Shown: piece by piece, positions 24,255 to 64,000 of the stretch | Position numbering within the stretch: position 1 is the first letter of the stretch | Layout of the letters: the number at the start of each line of letters is the position of its first letter | From: Siphlonurus alternatus | Lineage: Eukaryota > Arthropoda > Insecta > Ephemeroptera > Siphlonuridae | Length of the DNA stretch: 64,000 bases | Reading direction: 5' to 3' | Assembly (NCBI GenBank): GCA_949825025.1 | Contig: OX463785.1 | Span: 7,357,979 to 7,421,978, forward strand | Notes under the pieces: model-generated | The model's database searches: none | What the model was told of the DNA's origin: nothing | Seen by the model: only the letters and a program-made list of their open reading frames with translations | Position numbers and translations under genes: made by a program

Positions 24255-26327
24255 TATACAATTTTAACGTGAAATAATAAAAAAAAGGTGATGTGATTAT
24301 ATCATTACTTTTATCAAATAGTAAAATTTTGATTAAATCTTGCATATATATAAGTGATAATCAATTGATCATATTTTTACTTCATAATTATCGAGTTGTC
24401 AATAAAAATTATTTTTTTACTTCCGCGCGAGCATCATTTTCTTAAAGAAAAACAATCATGATTCCAAATAAAACCCATTGTTCTAAAATCAGTAAATCAC
24501 AACTCCAAGACCAACTAAGAATATTAACTCAATCTGTCTGTAAGTGACACGTCAACACTTGGCATGACGTGGCCTTCACCATCTGCGAACTGAGGGTGGC
24601 GGGCGGTAAACACTTCTGTGAGGGGTGATGTGATCGGTGACGTCATTCAATTGATTCAAATGTAATATCAATTGAACTGATATAGTTGAAATAACTTATT
24701 TGAGTTTTTATATAAAATTTATTTTTAATACATAAAAATTATTATTTACTTTTTTATTATTTTATTAAAAATATTTTTAGTAATATGAATTCAATTATTT
24801 TTTATTTTACATTGATTACTATAATTATTTTAATAAATATAAACTAAATTTTTATTATATATTTAAATATACCGTGATTATAACTTGATAGAGTTTATAA
24901 AAGGCAATAGTACGTATACTAAAATCTCAGGGCTCTTTCTTACTTATATGTAAGTAAGAAAATAGTACAGTGATAAAGTACTCGCATACAATTGAGGCAA
25001 TTTTTATTTTCAGTAACGAATTATATTTTATAACACATATAATGCATCTCAATAATCTGAAATTAGTACAGAATTAGCCACTACACACCGAACACTAAAA
25101 CTCCCTAAAACAACAGACATTAACAATTACGAACAGGTATTTTTTATAAGCAAACATGTGCTCTTTAATGTTACATTGACTGAAGTAACATCTATATAAA
25201 TACACTACATGGCAGTTAACTTCATGATCCCTACAGATTATTTTGTCCATGCCACTGTGCAGTAATGACATTTCCCCCCTCTCACAAGACGTTCGCGTCA
25301 TTGACTTGGCAGACTTTTTCGTCACCCCAAACTTACACTTGATATAACTACAGAGATACAATGGAGGTTTACACATAACTTTTTATCACTGACGATAAAT
25401 ATTTCTGTAACAAAGTGAAAAATAAATTAAAAATGTAAAATTTTACATTTTATTTATTTATTTTTTTAATTTACATTTTTATATTTTTTATGTGTATGCA
25501 AAAGGTGTTATTTTTACATGAAAGTTATTTTATTATTATATAAATGTTTCTATTTGTATCACTAATATTTGCATTGAATTAAATCAACATCAAAAAATAA
25601 TGTGAACGAGTTATTTTCACTAATAAAAAATAAATATGCCGTTAACAGTAATTCACGAATGTGTAAAACATTACCATGACGCTACATAGATTATGTTTCT
25701 ATTATATAATCTCTTTTAAATACATTATATTTTAGTGTTATTTTTGTTCAAATATTGGGAGTTATATTTAAAAGTCGCAGCTTGTAGTCCTGATGTAAAT
25801 ATATCATTAAATAGCAGAGCTGTTTTTGGTATGTTTATAAATATGATTTTTTTATTTTACCTGCAAGCAATAAGTATGGACTTTGAAGATTTAACAGGAA
25901 GCATATATATAAATATAAAACTCGTTGCTTAATACTGTACAAACTTTATAATAATATTTTCATTTTTTTTATGTATATAAATTTAAATTCGACTTCCGCA
26001 GAGGTAGGAAATTAAAGGATGTTACGCCAATTTTATAAATATAGAGAGAAACGATATAAAATAAAAACGTTTCAGGCTAATTCTAAATACACTGTAAAAG
26101 CAACAAAGATATTTAAATATCGAAGTATATTATACATTCAATTGAAAAATTGAACGTATAAAACTATGGATTTAAAATTTATGACATCTGTATCGTAAGG
26201 TTGATCAATGGGCAGAGGATTGTATGAAAGGGTTTAACCAAGATCCCTTTCTAAGTAAAGGGTTTAACTGTACTGTACAAGTACTGAACACTGTCAAGTT
26301 ATCCAACACATTTGACTATAACATTAA
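24255..26327. other. AT-rich non-coding DNA
   Basis: No exon supported. A 93-codon minus-strand ORF at 25095-25376 has no recognised domain. A CpG-richer patch lies at 24540-24650. Confidence 0.5.
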
Positions 26328-26406
26328 TGAGAAAACGCGGAAACCTCAGTTAAGATGGTCGTTAATTATATCAATGCCATCAATTAACTCCCAAATGCAT
26401 TATTAG
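26328..26406 (-). mobile_element. Fragment of a tRNA-headed SINE
   Basis: It matches the central and following parts of the SINE at 42445-42796 in the same orientation: GGAAACCTCAGTTAAGATGG, then ATCAATGCCATCAATTAACT. The head and tail are missing. Confidence 0.55.
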
Positions 26407-26498
26407 TGCATGAACCTAGTTTATAATAGCCAAATTCTTTAATACATATAATCACTATATTAGATTAGAACTTGAACTACAAACAACCATATATAATG

Positions 26499-26615
26499 GT
26501 TGCGATTCACGAAGCAATACACAGCAAGGTTTCTAGTCAGTTTAGCTTAACCACGTTTAAGCTATGGTTAAACGCGTGGCTAGAAACATGGCTAACTGCT
26601 TCGTGAATAACGCCC
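26499..26615. mobile_element. Palindromic MITE, family J copy 2
   Basis: Ends TGCGATTCACGAAGCA and TGCTTCGTGAATAACGCCC, with inner arms AAGGTTTCTAGTCAG and GGCTAGAAACATGG around AACCACGTTTAAGC. Confidence 0.75.
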
Positions 26616-27120
26616 ATATTTACAAATCTCCCATTGCGAATCCGTACTTTCTAAATGCTAATAAATTTCCAATTGAATTCTGCTTTTTTTTTTTTTTTTT
26701 TTAGTGTACTCCAAAAGTGTCATAAATTCTACATGATTTTTAAAATAAAGTTTATATACAAAAATTTTATTACTATGAAGTAAGAGAGAGGAAACTCTAT
26801 AAAGTAAATCAGGCCAATTTGTCTTTAATGCGAAGGAAATTGCCTTCAACTTATTGGCTGGATCTACAGACTTCGTCGCGCCGGTAATCTTCTTAACTCA
26901 CCCCTCTCAGTTCTCCAAGAAGTCAATAAGGTTGGATTTATGTGTAGTAAAATGGGAATATCACCTTTATGTATTATTACACTAGATTTTGTCGTCGCAC
27001 GGGAGCTAATTAGTGGAATGTTTCCACACTACGAAGTCATTGTGTTAACGTGAGGGGAGGTTTGTTACTGTGGCTTAGTGATGGAGTTCATGGTGTTGTA
27101 ATGTGACTTCTGGATACTTG
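26616..27120. other. Non-coding DNA
   Basis: Slightly less AT-rich than its surroundings (26860-27100), but no exon or repeat match was recognised. Confidence 0.45.
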
Positions 27121-27412
27121 GAAAAGTTAGGGGGATCGCACACTCCGTATGGTATCGTATGAATTCGTATGATAAAAAATTTAGAACCGCTTAAATGAGA
27201 AACGATCGCATGCGATACGATACGAAGCTGTGTACGCGTGTACACCTAATCGCATCTAATACTTATAGAAAAGTTAGGGGGATCGCACACTTCGTATGGT
27301 ATCGTATGACTTCGTTTGATAAACATTTAGAATTGGTTCTAAATGAGAAACGACCACATGCGATACGATACGAAGCTGCATGTGATGCGCGCGTACACCT
27401 GATCGCATAGGT
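27121..27412. repeat. Tandem dimer of a small palindromic element
   Basis: Two head-to-tail copies with a period near 147 bp, each beginning GAAAAGTTAGGGGGATCGCA. Each has internal inverted repeats (CGTATGGTATCGTATG against GCGATACGATACGAAG) and ends near GTACACCTAATCGCAT. Confidence 0.8.
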
Positions 27413-27473
27413 TCAATTTGTCATGCACTGGGAAATCACACGTGATTTTGTGTGAGACAGCCCAAACACTTAA

Positions 27474-27906
27474 GGGCATTGGGTGTAGCACCGGTAGTTG
27501 GCAACACTGACGTATCTTCACCATTTTAATTTTTGATCATTGCTCCTCGGAGTAATTTTTATGCTAGAGCCAGGTATTATATATTATAAGCTAGAGCTAA
27601 GCTGATTGCTGTAGTATCAATATAATTAGTAGCCCAAGTGCACAATTTGGCTAAATAAAGCCTGATTTAAAGAAAAGTATTTTTTAGTAATTTTTTAAAT
27701 TTACATTTTTCTAAAATATAAAAAAAATACTTTTCTTTAAATCAGGCTTTATTTAGCCAAATTGTGCACTTGGGCTACTAATTATCTTGATACTACAGCA
27801 ATCAGCTTAGCTCTAGCATAAAAATTACTCCAAGGAGCAAGGACCAAAAATTAACATGGTGAAGATACGTCAGTGTTGCCAACTACCGGTGCTACACCCA
27901 ATGCCC
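27474..27906. mobile_element. 433-bp near-perfect foldback with TTAA flanks, family I
   Basis: Ends GGGCATTGGGTGTAGCACCG and CGGTGCTACACCCAATGCCC are flanked by TTAA (27470-27473 and 27907-27910). Arms of about 200 bp match almost base for base (GCCCAAGTGCACAATTTGGC and its complement), apart from a roughly 30-bp stretch (TATTATATATTATAAGCTAG) present only in the left arm. Confidence 0.88.
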
Positions 27907-27910
27907 TTAA

Positions 27911-30765
27911 ATAGGACATAGGACATAGGGAGTTTTTGTAATTATTATTATTTTAATGTTCATTTACTGATTCTCTAATGTATTTATTCATTAATAAGTA
28001 AAAACAATATTAAAACATAATCAAAATTTGATAATTAAAATATTTTAAGTTGTTTTACTCTATATAATGTTTTAAATATTTTTTAACTATTAATAAATAA
28101 ATATAAATTTCGAAAATTATTTAATTTTTTTACTATTTTTTATATTTGTATATTATCAAAATATATAAATAAATAGTTTTTGTAACTTTAATTTTTGATT
28201 TTGCCATTAATTATGGTAATTACTTACTTGCTTTATTATTTATAAAAATAAAAAAAATAAAAATATTATTTTAAATAAAATGCAAAATCCATATTGGCAC
28301 GTTTTATTTGAAAAAAATTCAACATTTGTTTTTGTGTGAGTGAAATAAGATAATATGTTTTTTAATAAAATTAATTCATAGAGAATATATCGGTTAAGTT
28401 CCATGTTACGGAAGTTATTTGCGAGATAATTGTGGTGTTTTAAAATTAATAAGATTCCATTTCGTGGTAAATTAAAAATCGGTTGAGCGTGATGTGCTCG
28501 GAGGAGTGTTACGATCGATCTTACGTCGACGACAAACTATCTCTAAAATAAATGTTTTTGTCAGAGCCTTCTATAGTCAGAGTTCTCATTAAGGGCAGCA
28601 AAAGCAGGGAAATGTGCTATTGCAAGATTTTTTTTTTTTTCAATAGTTCTACACAATTTACATTGTTCCAGTATTCATTCATCACCATAATATTATATAT
28701 TATATCTGCAGTCTGCACTGCATGCGTATATATACATTATGATTACACAAGATTCTTTGATTGTATTTTGCTTGTAATGTAACTCCCTAATTCAGCACAC
28801 TTGCACACAATATTTATTTAAACAAATTTATATTGTATTATATTATGCATTGTATAATATTTTGCAAAATTTATTTCCATATAAAAAAAATATTTCCCTT
28901 ATATTTTACTTTGTTAAAATTTTTCTTCTCCCAAAAGACACAGGACTAAATTTAAATATTAAAAAGGAAACTTGAAATTTATGAAATAAATTTCTTCGTT
29001 ATATTATAGTGAATCTAATTCATAAATCATAATTAACCCAGAAGGACCTAATATATAGCCTATAGCTGCCTACACAACTGACAATAATTATGATAAATAT
29101 GATTTAATAATTAGTGTAATTACTTTGCCATTCCAATCCAAATGTCACTTTTTTTATGATATTTGATTTTTAAATAATCCAAGATACAAATTTTGTAAGA
29201 CTAATCAGAGAGGATCTATACAGCTAACATATAGCTATACTATGTCCGTAATGTACTAGATTTTGCCTGCATGTCTTTCTACTTTTCTTGCATGGTTTAA
29301 GTGGCGCTATAAATTGAATAATTCAATCAACAAAACAATGCAGCTGCAGCTCACAATCAATTTAAGACTGCTTAGCCTATGTGGTCAACAATATTAAATG
29401 TCTCATCATAGGTCAGCCTGGGAGCTTAGTGGACATCTGATGGTCTTTTGTGTGTCTGACAAAATGTATTGGTATTGGCGTCATAAAGTTAGTGCGAACC
29501 TAGTGGTAACTGCTGGAAGTACATACGTGCGTCTGGCGAGGATTGCTGTATATGATTAACATTGTAAAATCATGTAAATGTTCTGTCAGCAGCCGCAGCA
29601 GAATTTTACAGAAATGAAAACACCATAATTAGTCGTCAAATACGTTTGGACAAATATAAAAAAAATATATTTCAACTTCGTAAGTGATTTATTTCCTAGA
29701 AATTTGATAATTTTTGTGATTCTCCCCATGCTATAGGTATTGCCGTATCCTCGATGCAAAAGAGCAAAATTTTCAAACGCCAGCGCCATCTCTTGGTCCT
29801 TTATGTCCTATATAGTGCTACAGAATATTCGTAATAGAAAAAATAAAATATTAATTTAATAAAATTATAAAAAAAAACAGTTTCAAAAGAAATTTGAATA
29901 TTTAACCCTTTTGGTCCTTTAGGTTATTTTGTCCAGACATTACTATGGAAGGGGGTGTTAAAATACCTACAGATTAAATCCCCATGCTAAAATTTTAATA
30001 AAGTTTTTTTTTTTTTTTTTGGAAATTGGATCAGAAAAAAAAACAACTTAAAATGGGCTTTATCTAGTTTTCAGAGATTTTTTGGAGCCGTATTTTACAT
30101 TTTCTTTTTCTGTTTTAAAAATGTATTATGTGCCTTATTCTTTGGGTAATGTTGATTTAAAATTTTAACTACAACAAAATATTCAGTTCTTTTAAAATGT
30201 ATTACCATTTTTTACCATGCGTCTTTTTTTTCTAATTAGCACAAAAACATTATTTTAAAGCACTTCCCTTAAACAAGAAAACAAAAGCAATGAGTGCTCT
30301 TGTATACAACACTGTTCGTCAATGTGACCCACTGTACCGTGTCTTCAAGAGTTGCCTTCCTCCTCACATGGAGTTTGTTTAGATTTGAATGTTATGACGT
30401 CACACAGCCGCATTATTCATGCGAGATGAAGAGATGCAAATGGTGTCGTCTTCTTGATGGCTGAGAATCTCTGGCAGCCTTGGCATGAAGAAGGGGGGGG
30501 GGGGGGAGATTTTCTAATTTGCAAATCAAATGTGTACACATCTGATGGGGGAGAGCAGCGTAGAATATATTTAATATGTTGTATATTTTACTTCATCATA
30601 GTAATATATAAAATACTAGTATATTCGTTTTTTTATTCTGTTTAAAAAATATATTAAATAACAATTTTCTGTAAAATTGTATCTAATTCTATATTTTCTA
30701 TTCAATTATATTGTATTATCAATAAAAAAAATAGTTACAAATAATGTATTATATTTTTCTAATAA
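27911..30765. other. AT-rich non-coding DNA
   Basis: No exon supported. A T run near 30010 and a G run at 30492-30507 are simple sequence. A 67-codon minus ORF at 29586-29789 has no recognised domain. Confidence 0.5.
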
Positions 30766-31095
30766 TGGACAACATACATGAAAAAAAATTATTACAGAAA
30801 TGAACAGAGGGTACCAAATTATGCTACTCTGAATTTTTTCAGATTTTTTTGAGACCCAGAACTATTTTTAAATAATTATTGAAAGTGCGGCCACGCCCCC
30901 TGGAGGCGTCAATAGGCGTCCAGGCACTATATTTTTTATTAAGGATTCAGGGGTGCCAACTGAAATTGCAGAACTTTCAATAATTATTTAAAAATAATTC
31001 CGGGTCTCAAAAAAATCTGAAAAATTTCAGAGTATAGCATAATTTGGTACCTTCTATTCATTTCTGTAATAAATTTTTTTCATGTATGTTGTCCA
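30766..31095. mobile_element. Palindromic MITE, family A copy 2
   Basis: 330 bp with ends TGGACAACATACATG and CATGTATGTTGTCCA. The centre (GGCGTCAATAGGCGTCC) runs opposite to copy 1 at 20780-21108, while the arms are alike. Confidence 0.9.
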
Positions 31096-33365
31096 TTGTG
31101 TGAATATTAATAATGTAAAAATATCTGCAGCCCTGGGATCGATTGGTATATTCACTTCAGAAGCAATGAAGATGATCAAAAACGAATGTATTTGGGAAAG
31201 AATAATATTATTGATAAGAAATAATAATACTATTGTTTTTCTTTAATTTCTAAGTATTATTTGTTTGGAGTTAAAACTCTACTTAAGTGCTCACTGCGGA
31301 ACCATCAACTGTTCAAGTATTAAATTATTAATTGATTATAATAAATTTATATATAGCAATAATGGCATTAATAGTTATTATAACTAATTAAATTGACGTT
31401 ATACTTTTCTGACATAATTATTATTATTCATGTAATAAATATAGATACGAACCGGGCCTTCCTGCAGCTAAAAAAGCATCAGCTTCAACTACTCATTTTT
31501 ATTTATTTATTCTAACAAAGACTGAAAAAAATAATAAATAAATTCACTATAGTTTGTTTATATACTCAATTGTTTTGACATAAAACCATAGAAACATTGC
31601 AAATCACGACAGTGGTGATATTCGCTGTTGTTGCTGCAGGGTAGTAAGAGATTGCGGTCGAGATTGGTTTTGACAGGCGTTGCTGCATGCGGTCAGAGAG
31701 GACACAATAGCACCATCAGAAAAGCGGGGGAGTGGTGCAGGCCACGTATATTGAATTTCACGTAAGCACAAGGAGGGTAGCAAGCCAGGCTTTACGGCGC
31801 AATTTCGTAGCGAGAATTTTAGTATATAAATGTCAGGGATCCACATAAAATAGCGGTACATACAATGTTTTGTTTCTTATGTAGAGAATAAATAAGGGTA
31901 GTAAGTTACCCTGTGTGTAAATAAAGGTTAAAGGAACATTTTGAATATGTATTGCTAATCTTATAGAGGGGATTGCGCTGACGTCACGCGAGGAGGGCCA
32001 GAATGCATGGACTAGCATATAAACAAAGTGTAAAATAATTTTTTTACTTCACTTAATAAAATAAATCAACTTTAAATACTTTAATAATACTTTAACAGTA
32101 CACGATAGAACTCATAAAAAAAATCTCACCGCCAAAAAACTGTTAAAAGTATTTTTTATAATTTTTTTTCGTCATTTTGCCTATGCTCACTGTATAATCT
32201 GGCCTGCCAAAACTTTCTCCTTTCCCTCCCTCCTGCGCCCCCTTTGCAATGTGTTTGTATAGGGACACCCCTCTCCCGCCTCACGTAAACATAAACAGAA
32301 ATCAGCTCTATAAACTGTTACTGGAAATTTACATGAAATATTTAGTATTCATGTAGCAGTCAAAAAATGTTGAAGGCTGTAATCATGCACAGTTGTGAAT
32401 GTAAAGTAAGCTCTTTTCATTATTATTTAATTTTTTATAATTAATAACTAAATTTTAAACGTATTTGTTCCAACGTATTTTTTGTCATGCATTTTTCTTT
32501 GTAATTTATTTTTAATTTAAAAAATTAATTTAAATATATTTATATTATCATAATTTTTGGTCAATTAAAAATATTGCAACTGATTGAAAACAAATGAAAC
32601 AATTTTTTAAATTTTAAAATAAATTTAAAAAAGTCGCTTTAAATTTAAAAGTAATTTATAGATTTTATTAAACATATTCAAAACTTTTTTATGATAATTT
32701 GAGATAACAAACGCGATGAAAAGTCATGCAAAATGTCACTATGACCTATAAACATGTGGGTATGAGATTTCTATAAATAATTCTGTGCTTGTGATTGATA
32801 TCATGCGCCATATTCCCTTCTATATAACAAATAATAATAAAAAAATGAAAGAAAAATCAGAATTTATGTTGTTTGTCCCTCGGTGGTAATATTTATGGAA
32901 ATAAATATTTGTTTATGTGGTATGTCTTGCCACTACCATAAATTTTTCTCTAAATTGTGGTTGAAAAGTGGCGCCTATTTTACAGGGGAGTGGAAAACGT
33001 CAGAACAAATTAAATTTACTCGGTAAAGTTTACAAACACCCACCAAAACTTTCAGATAAAATTAAATTTACAAACTTTTTTTTATGTTAAAGTGGACCTT
33101 TTCTGGTTTCATGTTATTAAAGTTGTGTTTAAAGGTATTTATTGTTATTTTTTAACTTAAATTAATAAAATTTACTTTTTAATTTCAAGCACTCTAATCA
33201 CAAAAAAATCAGAATTTTTAACACACAAACTTAAATCAGAAATTGAAAATAAAGTGAACATACATGCATGTAATCCTCGTGGGTATTCACGGCTCCTGTA
33301 TAGTAACATTACTTATAAAAGTTATAAAATACTGTTTAGTTAATATAGATATTATTTGTAGATAA
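31096..33365. other. AT-rich non-coding DNA with one mixed-GC patch
   Basis: The patch at 31610-31830 has higher GC and CpG, and an open minus-strand frame of 85 codons, but no domain was recognised. The remainder is low complexity. Confidence 0.45.
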
Positions 33366-33525
33366 GGGTGCGATTCACATAGCACTTAGCCATGATTCTA
33401 ACTACGTTTAGCTTAATCACGTTTAACTATAGGTGCATAATTTAACAGGTATAGCGTATAATTACGTTGTTAAGCTAAACGTATAGTAGTTAGAAACCTG
33501 GCTAACTTCTTTCTGAATCGCGCAC
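33366..33525. mobile_element. Palindromic MITE, family J copy 3
   Basis: Left GGGTGCGATTCACATAGCAC, right CTTTCTGAATCGCGCAC. The inner arms ACTACGTTTAGCTTAA and TTAAGCTAAACGTA are complementary. Decayed relative to copy 2. Confidence 0.65.
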
Positions 33526-34949
<1,424 letters not shown>

Positions 34950-35620
34950 TCTACTTTTGACTTCTTTACTTTTGAAAAGTTGTAAAACAAAAATGTAAAT
35001 AAGTTCTCTTTATCAACATAATAACATTATTATTTTATGGAAATAAAAAAACGCATTTTTTTTTCTTCTTTTTATGTTACAAAATTTCTTTTTAAATTTA
35101 AAATAATGTATTTTTGTTTTTTAATGAGATTTTGTATATAAAAATATGTATGAGATTTAAGGTTTGATAAATGAAGTCAAAATTTAACATTCATTTTTTT
35201 ATGTTTAGGTCCAAGGGAGTTCTCTGTTATTATACATTGAAGTAAAATGTTAACATTTTGTACGACAAAAAAATGGAATATTTTATATACAGAAAAATGC
35301 ATTGTTAGTTGTGTTTAATTTATATTGTTACAACATTGTATTTAAAATAGAGGAAACTCAATTTTTAACTTATTTCTATAAGGTTCTCAATTTCATAAAA
35401 CTTATATTTTACTCTTTATTTTACGTAACGTATCAAATATTAATTTTGATGAATAAATCCAATAAATTATAAGTTATTTCTTTTGAAACTTTTTTATAAG
35501 TATATGCACTCTCTTTTTTTATCAAATTTAATAAAAAAATTTGAAGCAGAAAGACCAAAAATAAGTTACTAATAAATTTCAGCTACAATTAATAATAATT
35601 TTTATTCGAACATTTGAGTT

Positions 35621-35746
35621 GTACAGTCGTCGCCTCTGAAAATTTCTCATTGCAGCCTTGTTAATCACCATTCACCATAAGGATAACACAGGGTATGGTG
35701 ATTAACAAGGCTGCAAGTGGGAAATTTTCCAAGGCGATGAGTGTAC
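35621..35746. mobile_element. Palindromic MITE, family F copy 1
   Basis: Ends GTACAGTCGTCGCCTCTGA and AAGGCGATGAGTGTAC. Arms GCAGCCTTGTTAATCACCAT and ATGGTGATTAACAAGGCTGC. Copy 2 is at 52170-52300. Confidence 0.85.
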
Positions 35747-35985
35747 ATAGACAAACATATTGATCAAGTCAATATATTTTTTTTTATAATAGTAAACAAA
35801 CAAAAAAATATATAATAATAATAAAAATATTTATAATAGTAAACAAACAAAAAAATATAAAACAATGATTTATTTATAATGTTTAATAAATAATCATAAT
35901 TAAAAAATTAGTTAAATAAATTAACTAATAATAATAGTAAATTGTTGCATAATTATTTATAATAATTTATTTATTTTTGTTTCAG

Positions 35986-63530
<27,545 letters not shown>

Positions 63531-64000
63531 GTGAGTTGGTGCTCATACGATGTTGTTGTTAGTTGTATGAATAGCAGTCAGACTGGTACGGCTCTAGAGT
63601 GATATGCACAATTATAGACAGGAAGATTCCCCTACTTTCTCCAAAGAAGCAATAGAAAAAAAAATTATTTGTTAACTTGGTAAATTTAATATTACTCTAT
63701 AAGTTGCTACTAATTTTCTTTTCCATTGTTTTCTAAACTGTGGTTAAATTATAATAATTGGCCTAGTTCTGTTTTTCCATGAAAGAACGCAAAGCTTCTT
63801 CATAAAGTTAAATTCATATTCATTGAATAAATTTTCATAAATTAGATTTTTTGGGAAAGGAATTTAATTATTACTTGGTTATATTAATTAGAAAAAAAAA
63901 GTGCTTCTAAACCTACAAAAACAAAAAAGGTCATAGAAAAAATGATATGCTTTCAACTTTCTTTTATCCCTTTTTTCTCTTTTTTTTTTCAATTTTGTGT
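63531..64000 (+). other. Ror intron after exon q, incomplete
   Basis: AT-rich intron running off the window. The next exon, with the C-terminal tail, is not visible. Confidence 0.8.

Noticed and set aside
25095..25376. 93-codon minus-strand ORF
   Set aside because: No domain, no signal, and no splice partner; Cys/Tyr-rich composition fits chance.

Overview
The window looks like a single stretch of an AT-rich invertebrate nuclear genome, most likely an arthropod and plausibly an insect. The evidence is GT-AG introns of 59 bp to almost 9 kb, very low coding density, many short non-autonomous transposons, SINEs with 5S-rRNA-like and tRNA-like heads, long CT microsatellites, and one well-conserved receptor gene. 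I cannot name the species.

The only protein-coding gene I can support is a Ror-family receptor tyrosine kinase on the + strand. It occupies the right 28 kb, from 35986 to beyond the right edge. Seventeen exons join in consistent phase and give about 883 codons. In order they encode an acidic N-terminal segment, one I-set immunoglobulin domain, a Pro/Gly-rich linker of about 105 residues, a ten-cysteine Frizzled-type CRD, a six-cysteine kringle, one transmembrane helix and a tyrosine kinase domain. The C-terminal tail continues past the window. The kinase keeps the canonical GxGxxG, HRD and DFG motifs that vertebrate Ror1/Ror2 have altered. The signal-peptide exon of this long form was not found and may lie left of the window.

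A separate exon at 54141-54244 encodes a clean signal peptide followed by an acidic, tyrosine-rich stretch. It ends in a splice donor of exactly the phase needed to enter the exon at 55190. It sits between the last Ig-linker exon and the CRD linker exon, so it predicts an internal promoter and a second, Ig-less Ror receptor. This is the most interesting observation here.

The left 36 kb (1-35985) has no recognisable exon. It is either intergenic or the long 5' intron of Ror. It holds an approximately 3.1 kb foldback element whose inverted arms each contain a 15-bp minisatellite (21131-24250), a 5'-truncated non-LTR retrotransposon (17500-18420), several SINEs, and many palindromic MITE-like elements. 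The same MITE families recur inside the Ror introns.

Among the repeats, three groups stand out. Several foldbacks have TTAA at one or both ends and GGG-type termini. One palindromic superfamily keeps an inner core but changes its ends. SINEs with unrelated heads share one central domain. Copy relationships were judged by eye, so repeat boundaries are approximate unless TTAA flanks or inverted ends are stated.
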